Assembly (NCBI RefSeq): GCF_001513955.1
Contig: NZ_KQ948152.1
Coordinates: forward strand, 62,001 to 126,000
DNA from: Streptomyces pseudovenezuelae
GTDB taxonomy: Bacteria > Actinomycetota > Actinomycetes > Streptomycetales > Streptomycetaceae
Direction of reading: 5' to 3'
Length of the DNA stretch: 64,000 bases
Below, piece after piece: positions 7,450 through 14,318 of this stretch (its first letter is position 1; every line of letters begins with the position of its first letter). A program made the position numbers and the translations under genes. A model generated the notes under the pieces. That model worked only from the letters and a program-made list of their open reading frames with translations. It did no database searches and was not told the origin of the DNA.

Positions 7450-7880
7450 GCCTCGGCGCGCTGGTCGACGAGCACGCCGAGGCTCTGGAGGCGGATCTGC
7501 TCCGCCACTACGGGGTCGACCTCCTCGACTGGCACCGGGGCCGCCTCTCCTCCCGCCGTCTGCGGGTCCTCGTCGAACACCTTCCGTCGGACTCGTCCTT
7601 CGCCCGGGCGGTCCACGGCGAACAGGCGGACTGGACGGTCACGGACCATCTGCTGGCGGCGGTCGTCGACCATCTGGCGGTCGCCAACTGGATGTTCGCA
7701 ACGGTCCACCGCGATGAGGACACGGAACCGGCGGAGTATCCGGAGGCGGTACCGCGACCGTCGGGCGGTCCGGGCCGACTCGCTCCGGCGGTGGACGATC
7801 CACCAGTCGGCCTGTCGGACGCCACAGAGGAACGATCCGCGACCGCGGCCGAGATCGTGGCGTTCTTCGGTTCACCCTGA
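7440..7880 (+). CDS. T extension of the tail assembly chaperone (gpGT-like, read by -1 frameshift)
   Basis: From 7440 the -1 frame is open for 146 codons and reads sensible protein: LSLGALVDEHAEALEADLLRHYG, then VDLLDWHRGRLSSRRLRVLVEHLP, HGEQADWTVTDHLLAAVVDHL, ending EIVAFFGSP. The segment VDLLDWxRGxLSxRRLxVLVxxLP is typical of the T part of actinophage chaperones. The first in-frame ATG is only at 7692, too late for the conserved part, so expression as a fusion with residues 1-94 of the upstream product (about 240 residues in all) is the best explanation. The Pro/Ser-rich stretch near its end is probably disordered. Confidence 0.72.
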   Translation, partial: GRLSLGALVDEHAEALEADLLRHYGVDLLDWHRGRLSSRRLRVLVEHLPSDSSFARAVHGEQADWTVTDHLLAAVVDHLAVANWMFATVHRDEDTEPAEYPEAVPRPSGGPGRLAPAVDDPPVGLSDATEERSATAAEIVAFFGSP

Positions 7881-7907
7881 GACGTCCTAGACGAGAGAAG
7901 GCCATTG

Positions 7908-8618
7908 ATGTCCAGCCCTCCTTCACCGCCCACACCGCCCAAACCGCCCACACCGCCCACACCGCCCAGTCCGGTCGAGCAGTTGCAGCAACGGATCAGC
8001 GACCTGGAGAAGGCTGCATCGAAACCCATCCTGCTGAATTTCATCGAGGTCACCACGGAGAAAAAGGTGGCGCTGGCCCTCGGGCCGGGAAAGGTCGAGG
8101 GGATGGCGGGCAACATTGCGGTCAACGCACTGAAAGCCGAGTTCAATGTCCTCGATCCCATCAAGATCTTCGGTATCCAGGACAAATATGATGAGTGGCT
8201 CCTGAGTAAGGTGAACTTGCTGAGGAAGAAGATGGGAGCCAAGGACCAGAAGCCTGAAAAGCCTCTGACTCAGGAAGAGATCAACAAGGATGAGATCAAG
8301 AGGGCGAAGTTTCGGATAAAGCTGTTGGAAGAAAGGCTGAACAAGCCGCCGAGCATCGCTGATATGCGCAGAGATATCAGTACGAATAGGAAATGGGCCG
8401 AGAACAGATTCCGAGCGCTGGCCGGCGAGAAGCATGGGCGTGAAGCTCCCCCCAAGGGCAGGAAACTCGACGCGATCCCGAACGTTCGCCAGCTGGAACG
8501 ACAGGAGCAGCAACTCAGAAACACCATCAAGCAGTTCGTCCGTGTCGTGAAGGGTGCGATTCCCGAATCAGAAGCCCTTGCCAAGGAGTTGGCCAGAATC
8601 GAACAGCGGTTGAAGTAA
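7908..8618 (+). CDS. Unknown charged helical protein inserted between chaperone and tape measure genes
   Basis: A 236-residue protein of no family I recognise. The ATG at 7908 follows AGAGAAGG. Residues 2-22 are a proline-rich run of PP(T/K)PP units. Then come a helix with heptad character (VEQLQQRISDLEKAASK), a short hydrophobic part (ILLNFIEVTTEKKVALALGPG), a Lys/Glu-rich region and a final coiled coil (RQLERQEQQLRNTIKQFV, ALAKELARIEQRL). Codon use differs from the neighbours: from about 8030 on, many third positions are A or T (aaa, gat, ata, aga, agg), and the GC content is visibly lower. This suggests later transfer into the cluster. It could be a tail-associated accessory, a scaffold or a cargo-like protein; there is no direct evidence. 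Confidence 0.7.
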   Translation: MSSPPSPPTPPKPPTPPTPPSPVEQLQQRISDLEKAASKPILLNFIEVTTEKKVALALGPGKVEGMAGNIAVNALKAEFNVLDPIKIFGIQDKYDEWLLSKVNLLRKKMGAKDQKPEKPLTQEEINKDEIKRAKFRIKLLEERLNKPPSIADMRRDISTNRKWAENRFRALAGEKHGREAPPKGRKLDAIPNVRQLERQEQQLRNTIKQFVRVVKGAIPESEALAKELARIEQRLK

Positions 8619-8664
8619 TGAGTTCTTCGACCCGCCTGCCACGCCCGTCCCACAGGAGTCGACC

Positions 8665-9864
8665 ATGAGAACCGCACTGGTCCAGGCAACAAGCGCGCTC
8701 ACCCGCTTCCGGACCGCCATGACCCAGACCAGCGCGGCCGGAAGTCGACTGCGCACCGCTGCGACGGGGGCCAGCAGTTCGGTCGATCGGCTCAGGAGCT
8801 CGGCCACTCAGGCGAGCACCGCCACCGGGCGGCTGCGGACCGGCGCCACTCAAGCAAGCGCCGGACTGAACCAGGTGCGGACCGCCGCCACCCGGGCCGC
8901 CGCCGACGTGCAGCGGGCGGGGCGGAGTGCCGCGTCCGGGGGTGGGCTGTTCTCGCGGTTCAGTCAGGGGCTGCGTACCGCCACCACCGCCCAGCGCGGG
9001 CTCAACACCGCCATGAAGGCCAACATCCTCGGTGCCATCCTCGCCCTCATCATGCCGCTCATCACCAAGCTCATCGACATGGCGATGGAGTCCAAGACCG
9101 TGCAAGCCGTCATGCAGGCGGCGTTCAAGATCATCGGGCAGGTGGTGGGGACGGTCATGAAGGGGGCGTCGGTCGCCATCAACTGGCTGATCGACGCCGG
9201 GAAGAACGTCGTCAACTGGCTCAAGGCCAACTGGCCCCTGCTCGTCGCCATTCTCACCGGCCCCGTCGGGATCGCCGTGCTCGCGATCGTCAAGAACTGG
9301 GACAAGATCAAGGACGCGGTCGCGTCGGTAAAGGACTGGATCGTCGACAAGTGGAATGCCGCGGGCAACTTTCTGCGCGGAATCCCAGGGATGATCTGGG
9401 GTTTCTTCGCCCAACTTCCTGACCAGCTGAGGGGTTTGGGAGGTGACCTCGTCATGGGCCTCATCAACGGCATCAAGAACTCCGCCGGTGCCCTTCTCAA
9501 CACCGTCAAGAACTTCATCGTCAACACCATCCCCGGCCCCATCCGCAGCATCCTCGGCATCGCCTCCCCGTCCAAGGTGATGATGGGGTTCGGCGGGGAC
9601 GTCGGCGAAGGCCTCGCCCTCGGCATGGAGGGGGCCGGGAACCGGGTCGCGGGCGCGGCGGGGCGGCTGGCCACCGCCACCGCGCGGAGCGTCATCGGGC
9701 CCGGTTACAGCCTCGCCGGAGTCGCGGGTGGGGCGTCGGCCCGTACCAAAGCCGCCCCCGCGAGCGCCCCCGTCACGGTCAACGTCCACCCCCGCCCCGG
9801 CCAGTCCGAGTACGAGATCGGCCGGATCACCGCCCGCGAACTCGCCTGGGCGGCCAAGCGATGA
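8665..9864 (+). CDS. Short tail tape measure protein
   Basis: A 399-residue protein. The ATG at 8665 is preceded by AGGAG. Residues 1 to about 95 are a run of imperfect 15-residue helical units of the form (S/T)xLRTAATxAS. Two strongly hydrophobic stretches follow: ANILGAILALIMPLITKLI, and the block around WPLLVAILTGPVGIAVLAIV. Then come the KNWDKIKDAVASVKDW and GPIRSILGIASPSKVM motifs common to siphophage tape measures. Tape measures set tail length at roughly 0.15 nm per residue, so this predicts a very short tail of about 60 nm; most phage tape measures are 2-4 times longer. No lysozyme or peptidase domain is visible. The stop overlaps the next start (ATGA). Confidence 0.8.
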   Translation: MRTALVQATSALTRFRTAMTQTSAAGSRLRTAATGASSSVDRLRSSATQASTATGRLRTGATQASAGLNQVRTAATRAAADVQRAGRSAASGGGLFSRFSQGLRTATTAQRGLNTAMKANILGAILALIMPLITKLIDMAMESKTVQAVMQAAFKIIGQVVGTVMKGASVAINWLIDAGKNVVNWLKANWPLLVAILTGPVGIAVLAIVKNWDKIKDAVASVKDWIVDKWNAAGNFLRGIPGMIWGFFAQLPDQLRGLGGDLVMGLINGIKNSAGALLNTVKNFIVNTIPGPIRSILGIASPSKVMMGFGGDVGEGLALGMEGAGNRVAGAAGRLATATARSVIGPGYSLAGVAGGASARTKAAPASAPVTVNVHPRPGQSEYEIGRITARELAWAAKR

Positions 9865-10721
9865 GCGGGCGTCAGCTCCAGCAGCCGGTGTTCGAGGTGG
9901 ACGGCTGGGCCGGGAACACCGTCGACGACGACGGCGTCGAGTGGTGGGTCACCAGCGAGCAGGGCTGGGCCGCCACCCCGCCCGTCCGGCTCACCCTGAC
10001 CGACCGCCCCGAGCGGCATGGCGCCTTCGACGCCCCCTCCTACCGGGGGCCTCGTGTGGTCACCCTGGAGGGTCTGGCCATCGCCCCCGAACGCGCCGTC
10101 CGCGAGGAGGCCAAGGACCGGCTGGCCGCCGTACTCGCCGACGGCAGCACGCTCGTGCCGCTCGTCGTCACCGAACCGCACCGCGTCCGGCGGGCGTTGG
10201 TCCGTCTCACCGCGGAGACGAAGATCGTCGACCGCAAGTCCGGTGCCTTCGAGTTCTCCCTGACCATGACCGCCCCGGACCCGCTGCGCTACTCGTACGG
10301 CCTGAACAGCAGCACCTGTCCGCTGCCCTCCTCCAGTGGCGGAGTCTCTTTCCCGCTGTCCTTCCCGCTGGACTTCGGGTCCGGTTCCTCCGGCGGCCGG
10401 CTGCTTCTGGAGAACAAGGGCACCGTCCCGACCTGGCCGGTCTGGCGGATCGTCGGGCCCTGTGTCCAGCCGGTGATCAGCAACACCGCGACCGGTGAGG
10501 AGCTCGCCTTCGAACTCACCCTCCAGGAAGGCGAGTTCCTGCTCATCGACACCGACGCGCGCTCGGTCCTGCTCCAGGGCACCGCCTCCCGCCGGGCCAC
10601 CCTGCTGCCCGGTTCGGACTGGTTCCCGCTGCCGCCGGGTGCCACGCCCGTCCTCTTCCGCGCCCGTGACTACGCCCCGGCCGCCCGGCTGACCGCGGAG
10701 TGGCGGGACGCCTGGCTCTGA
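9861..10721 (+). CDS. Distal tail protein (Dit-like, siphovirus type)
   Basis: A 286-residue protein. Its ATG overlaps the tape measure stop. The N-terminal part (VEWWVTSEQGWAATPPVRL, YRGPRVVTLEGLAIAP, EEAKDRLAAVLADGSTLVPLVV) and the strand FSLTMTAPDPLRYS are the hallmarks of siphovirus distal tail proteins, which form the hexameric hub at the tip of the tube. The C-terminal half (LLLENKGTVPTWPVWRIVG, FELTLQEGEFLLIDTDARSVLLQG) is the galectin-like beta domain of the same family. It should carry the tip proteins encoded just downstream. Confidence 0.8.
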   Translation: MSGRQLQQPVFEVDGWAGNTVDDDGVEWWVTSEQGWAATPPVRLTLTDRPERHGAFDAPSYRGPRVVTLEGLAIAPERAVREEAKDRLAAVLADGSTLVPLVVTEPHRVRRALVRLTAETKIVDRKSGAFEFSLTMTAPDPLRYSYGLNSSTCPLPSSSGGVSFPLSFPLDFGSGSSGGRLLLENKGTVPTWPVWRIVGPCVQPVISNTATGEELAFELTLQEGEFLLIDTDARSVLLQGTASRRATLLPGSDWFPLPPGATPVLFRARDYAPAARLTAEWRDAWL

Positions 10722-10782
10722 CACCCGCCGCCCCCGGTCACCCGCACCCGCCGGCCCTCAGTCACGAGAAGGAACGCACCGC

Positions 10783-11865
10783 ATGAAAGATTTCGAGCGC
10801 GACTCCGGATGGCTCTCCGGCGGTGTCGTGGATGCCGAGGACGCCCGGCTCGCCACCGGGGTGCTCGCCTCGGCGGCGGCCGACCCCGGCAATCCGATCG
10901 CGGCCCGCACGGGCATCAAACCCGGCCCCGGCAACCCCGGCGGCGTCGAGGCGGAGGCGACACCCTCGCGCTATGTGCAGATCCGGCCCTTCCAGGGGGT
11001 CGTGCAGGGCACCCGCGCGCCGTACGCGGGCGCCTACCTGATCACGCTCGGCCAGCTGAAGCGCCTCGACGTGCTCACCGAGGCCCCGGCCCACTCGTCG
11101 TACGCCCGGATCGTGCTCGTCGTAGCCCGGCAGACCGACCGGCAGTACGGCGACGCGAGCGACGGCATGGTGGTGCAAGTGGAGGCAGGGGCGCCCGCGG
11201 CGACGCCGGTCCCGCCGAGGCTCACCGGCGACTACCTGCCGCTCGCCCAGATCACCGTGCGGGCGAACGCGGGCTCCGTCACCCAGGCGGACATCAAGGA
11301 CCTGCGGGTCTTCGCCGTGGCCGCGGGCGGAGTACTGCCGTTGCAGTCCTACGAGTCGCTCCCGGCCGACGGCTACGCCGGACAGCGGCTGTACGACCTG
11401 GAGACCGGCCTCGACCTGGTCAGCTCCGGCACGACATGGCGTCCCGCGGCCACCGGGGCGGTGGAGTTCTTCGGGCCGGCGGACACGGGCTGGCCGCTGA
11501 CCAACGGCTCGGCGGGAGCCACCGCGTACATCTTCAACCAGGTGACCGTGCCCGCGGCGCCGTACCCCCGCATGCTCCTGGTCACCGGGCAGTTGATCGC
11601 GCAGACCTCGGGTGCCAACGAGCGCTGGGACCACGTGGTGCGCGGGCAGGACGGGACGACCTTGTCCCTTGCCTGTTTCCACGGGGGCCCCACAGGGATC
11701 ACCAGCAGCGTCGCCCAGGGCCACCGGCTGCTGCCCGCCGCGACACGCCTCGTGCTGACGCAGTTCATCGCCCGGGGCGGCGGGATGACGACCGGTACCG
11801 CGAGCGTGGCCTCGCCCGAGGCGCACTACACCGGCCTGCGCGTGATCGCGTTCCCCGTCCCTTGA
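10783..11865 (+). CDS. Tail tip/fibre protein, paralogue 1
   Basis: A 360-residue protein. The ATG at 10783 has AGAAGGA upstream. Residues 1 to about 185 are shared with the next gene: DSGWLSGGVVDAEDARLATGV, then a Gly/Pro-rich patch, PFQGVVQGTRAPYAGAYLITLGQ, and YLPLAQITVRANAGSVTQADIKDLR. The remaining 175 residues are unlike the paralogue: a short QSYESLPADGYAGQRLYDLETG linker, common in phage fibres, leads into a beta-rich domain (AYIFNQVTVPAAPYPRMLL..HYTGLRVIAFPVP). This resembles phage tip or receptor-binding proteins with a constant anchor and variable head. The receptor is unknown. Confidence 0.65.
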   Translation: MKDFERDSGWLSGGVVDAEDARLATGVLASAAADPGNPIAARTGIKPGPGNPGGVEAEATPSRYVQIRPFQGVVQGTRAPYAGAYLITLGQLKRLDVLTEAPAHSSYARIVLVVARQTDRQYGDASDGMVVQVEAGAPAATPVPPRLTGDYLPLAQITVRANAGSVTQADIKDLRVFAVAAGGVLPLQSYESLPADGYAGQRLYDLETGLDLVSSGTTWRPAATGAVEFFGPADTGWPLTNGSAGATAYIFNQVTVPAAPYPRMLLVTGQLIAQTSGANERWDHVVRGQDGTTLSLACFHGGPTGITSSVAQGHRLLPAATRLVLTQFIARGGGMTTGTASVASPEAHYTGLRVIAFPVP

Positions 11866-11890
11866 CACCCCGACCAAAAGAGGCATCCGC

Positions 11891-12892
11891 ATGAGCACGC
11901 CCACCCCAGAACGCGACTCCGGCTGGATCTCCGGCGGGGTCGTCGACGCCGAGGACGCCCGCCTCGCCACCGGTGTGTTCGCCGCGCCCGGGGCCAGCCC
12001 GGTCCAGGCCCGCAGCGGCATCCGGCCGGCCACCGGTGACCCCGGCCGGGTCCAGGCCACCGCCACCGTCTCCGGCAAGGTCACCGTCGCTCCCTTCCAG
12101 GGGGTGATCCAGGGGACCAGGGCCAGTGCGACCGGCGCCTATCTCGTCACGCTCGGCCAGCAGAAGACCCTCGACGTCCTCGGCACGAACCCCGCGGACC
12201 CCAGCAACCCGCGCAACGATCTCGTGGTGGCCCGGCAGCGCGACACGCAGTACGGCGACGCCGGCACCGGCATGACCGTCGAACTCGTCAAGGGAACGGC
12301 CGCCGCGACCCCCACCGACCCCCAGGTGACCGGTGACTTCATCCCGCTCGCCCGGATCAGGGTCGCGAAGAACGCGTCGTCCGTCGCCGCCGCCGACATC
12401 GACGACCTGCGCCCTTGGACCTCGGCGGTCGGCGGCATCCTGCGGGTCTGGGGCGAGGGCGGCCGGCCCACGTACCCCTACTCCGGCATGTACATCCACC
12501 GCTGGGACACCAACCACCTGGAGCGGTACGACAGTTCGGCGGGCTGGCGGGCGGTCAACGACGACACCGGCTGGGTCACCCTGCCCGTCCTGGCGAACTG
12601 GACCGTGTACAACAACGAGACACCGGCCGTGCGCCGGGTCGGATCCGTCGTCCACCTGCGCGGCGCCCTCCAGACCGCACTCGCCCTCTCGACCAACGGC
12701 ACCCAGATCATCGCCGTCCCGGCCGCATTCCGCCCGGTGGTGGGGCACCACTGGTACACCGCGCTGGGCGGTGTGACACGAGGACTCGAACTCATGCTCC
12801 GCACCGACGGCTCCGTGGTGCTGTTCCCCCAGGGCGTCCAGCTGCCGGCCAACCAGCTGATCTACCTCGACACCACCTGGCTGGTGGACTAG
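11891..12892 (+). CDS. Tail tip/fibre protein, paralogue 2
   Basis: A 333-residue protein. The start follows AAAAGAGG. Residues 1 to about 180 repeat the anchor of the previous gene (DSGWISGGVVDAEDARLATGV, PFQGVIQGTRASATGAYLVTLGQ, FIPLARIRVAKNASSVAAADI). The C-terminal 150 residues form a different domain: YSGMYIHRWDTNHLERYD, DTGWVTLPVLANWTVYNN, VGSVVHLRGALQTAL and VLFPQGVQLPANQLIYLDTTW. The VxRVGSVVHLRG..AVPAAFRP pattern is known from C-terminal knob domains of actinophage fibres. Its stop TAG shares one base with the next GTG start. Two anchor-sharing proteins in tandem suggest alternative or heteromeric tips. Confidence 0.65.
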   Translation: MSTPTPERDSGWISGGVVDAEDARLATGVFAAPGASPVQARSGIRPATGDPGRVQATATVSGKVTVAPFQGVIQGTRASATGAYLVTLGQQKTLDVLGTNPADPSNPRNDLVVARQRDTQYGDAGTGMTVELVKGTAAATPTDPQVTGDFIPLARIRVAKNASSVAAADIDDLRPWTSAVGGILRVWGEGGRPTYPYSGMYIHRWDTNHLERYDSSAGWRAVNDDTGWVTLPVLANWTVYNNETPAVRRVGSVVHLRGALQTALALSTNGTQIIAVPAAFRPVVGHHWYTALGGVTRGLELMLRTDGSVVLFPQGVQLPANQLIYLDTTWLVD

Positions 12893-14019
12893 TGACTGGC
12901 CGCCCGACCCGCTACACCTACTACACCGCCGACCTCGCCACCGGCGCCATCACCGACGAACTCCCCCTGTACGACGCCACGTTCAGTACCCAGCTCAACG
13001 AAGCCGGCGAGTTCCGCGCCCGGTTGCCGCTCGGCGACCCGCGGATCGCCGTCCACCGCCCCCGCGAACTCACCGAACCGGGCCGCGCCGCCCTCTACGT
13101 TGAGCGCGACGGCGTGCTCGTCTGGGGCGGGGTGATCTGGACCGTCAAGTACACCTCCGCCGATCAGCATCTGGAGATCGGCGCGGCCGGGTTCCTCTCC
13201 TACTTCGACCACCGCCGCGTCCTGCCCGCCGCCTTCGACCCGGCCGCCTCCGACCTGGGCTCCGTCAGCGTCACCTTCACCGACCGCGACCAGAGCGACA
13301 TCGCCCGCGCCCTCGTCGCCGTCGCCCAGGAACACTCCCGCGGCGACATCGGGATACGCCCCGAGTCCGACGCCCTGTCCGGCATCACCCGCACGCTGGT
13401 CTATCCCGGCAGCGACCTCAAGAGCACGGGTGAGGCGCTGCGCGAACTGGCCAGCCTGGAGGACGGCCCCGACTTCCTCTTCGACATGGCGTACGGCAGC
13501 GACGGCCGTCCCGTGCGCCGACTGCGGGTCGGCACCCCGCACCTCGGCCAGCAGGGCACCCCGCACGTGTGGGAGTACGGCGCCAACCTCATCGGCTACA
13601 CCTGGCCGGCCGACGGGGCCTCCACCGCGACCCGGGTCTTCGCCCTCGGGGAGCAGGGCGAGGGCAGCCAGCTGGTCGCGGTGGCCGAGGACCCCGGCAC
13701 CGGGCGCCCGGTCACCGAGACCGAGGTCTCCTACGTCCATCTCACCGACATGGACCTGTTGCGCTCCCAGGCCCGCTCGGCCCTCGCCGCCGTCTCGGCC
13801 CCCGTCGTCTTGCCCGAGCTGACCGTGCGCGCGGACCGGGAACCCGTCCTCGGCTCCTATCAGGTCGGCGACGACGCCCTCGTGGTGATCAAGGACGTGT
13901 TCTTTCCGGAGGGCACCCGGTTCGGCGTACGGATCACCGGGATCGAGGTCACCCCGGGCAACGACGCGGGCGAGGAGCAGGTCCAGCTGACCGTCACACC
14001 CGCCACCAGCGCCCCATGA
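12892..14019 (+). CDS. Siphovirus Gp37-like tail protein
   Basis: A 375-residue protein with a GTG start at 12892. The N-terminus (YTYYTADLATGAITDELPLYDATFSTQLNEAGEFRARLPLGD) and the strand VERDGVLVWGGVIWTVKYT match the Gp37-like family of actinophages. So do the HLEIGAAGFLSYFDHRRVL and ELASLEDGPDFLFDMAYGSDGRPVRRL segments. These proteins form the tail-tip hub related to gp27/Tal. There is no C-terminal peptidase or lytic domain after about residue 370. It follows the two tip paralogues closely, in the same operon. Confidence 0.72.
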   Translation: MTGRPTRYTYYTADLATGAITDELPLYDATFSTQLNEAGEFRARLPLGDPRIAVHRPRELTEPGRAALYVERDGVLVWGGVIWTVKYTSADQHLEIGAAGFLSYFDHRRVLPAAFDPAASDLGSVSVTFTDRDQSDIARALVAVAQEHSRGDIGIRPESDALSGITRTLVYPGSDLKSTGEALRELASLEDGPDFLFDMAYGSDGRPVRRLRVGTPHLGQQGTPHVWEYGANLIGYTWPADGASTATRVFALGEQGEGSQLVAVAEDPGTGRPVTETEVSYVHLTDMDLLRSQARSALAAVSAPVVLPELTVRADREPVLGSYQVGDDALVVIKDVFFPEGTRFGVRITGIEVTPGNDAGEEQVQLTVTPATSAP

Positions 14020-14035
14020 ACCGGAGGAGTACCCC

Positions 14036-14206
14036 GTGACCAGGATCAACCGCCCCGACACCCTTCTCACCGAGCTCCGCGACATCAAACGGCGCCTGCA
14101 CGCCCTGGAGACCGCGCAGCGCGCCACGACCGCCGGGGCCCGGCCGGCCGCCGCCGAACCCCTTGCCGAGGAATCCGCCGAGACCGACACATCCGGGTCC
14201 GAATAG
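14036..14206 (+). CDS. Small helical protein ending the tail cluster
   Basis: A 56-residue protein with a GTG start at 14036 preceded by GGAGGAG. The first half is an amphipathic helix (DTLLTELRDIKRRLHALETAQRA) suited to a trimeric coiled coil. The second half is Ala/Glu-rich and probably disordered. Small proteins of this type close many actinophage tail operons; the function is unknown. After it the direction stays the same, but an independent SOS-type promoter serves dnaE2. Confidence 0.65.
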   Translation: MTRINRPDTLLTELRDIKRRLHALETAQRATTAGARPAAAEPLAEESAETDTSGSE

Positions 14207-14241
14207 GCCGTTTCCGCAGGTGGGAGGTGACTCGAACGCTG

Positions 14242-14257
14242 TCGTACACGTGTTCGG
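14242..14257. promoter_or_regulatory. SOS (LexA) box in front of dnaE2
   Basis: TCGTACACGTGTTCGG matches the actinobacterial LexA consensus TCGAAC-N4-GTTCGA in 10 of 12 defined positions. It lies 62 bases before the dnaE2 start. A -10-like TATGGT occurs at 14267-14272, so a repressor here would cover the -35 region. DnaE2 operons are DNA-damage inducible in this phylum. Confidence 0.65.
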
Positions 14258-14318
14258 TTTTTGGTCTATGGTGGAGGTGAGGCGATAGGGAACTGATGTT
14301 CGACAGCGGGAGGTGCGG

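Noticed and set aside
7692..7880. Independent gene starting at ATG 7692
   Set aside because: The same frame is conserved protein-like far upstream of this ATG, and the -1 frameshift explains the whole segment better.
5893..14206. Contractile injection system (eCIS) or complete prophage
   Set aside because: No sheath, baseplate spike, AAA+ ATPase, capsid, portal, terminase or integrase gene is present; the order and families fit a non-contractile siphovirus tail only.
14231..14246. Second LexA box (TCGAAC-GCTG-TCGTAC) just before the proposed one
   Set aside because: Only the left half matches the consensus; the right half is poor.
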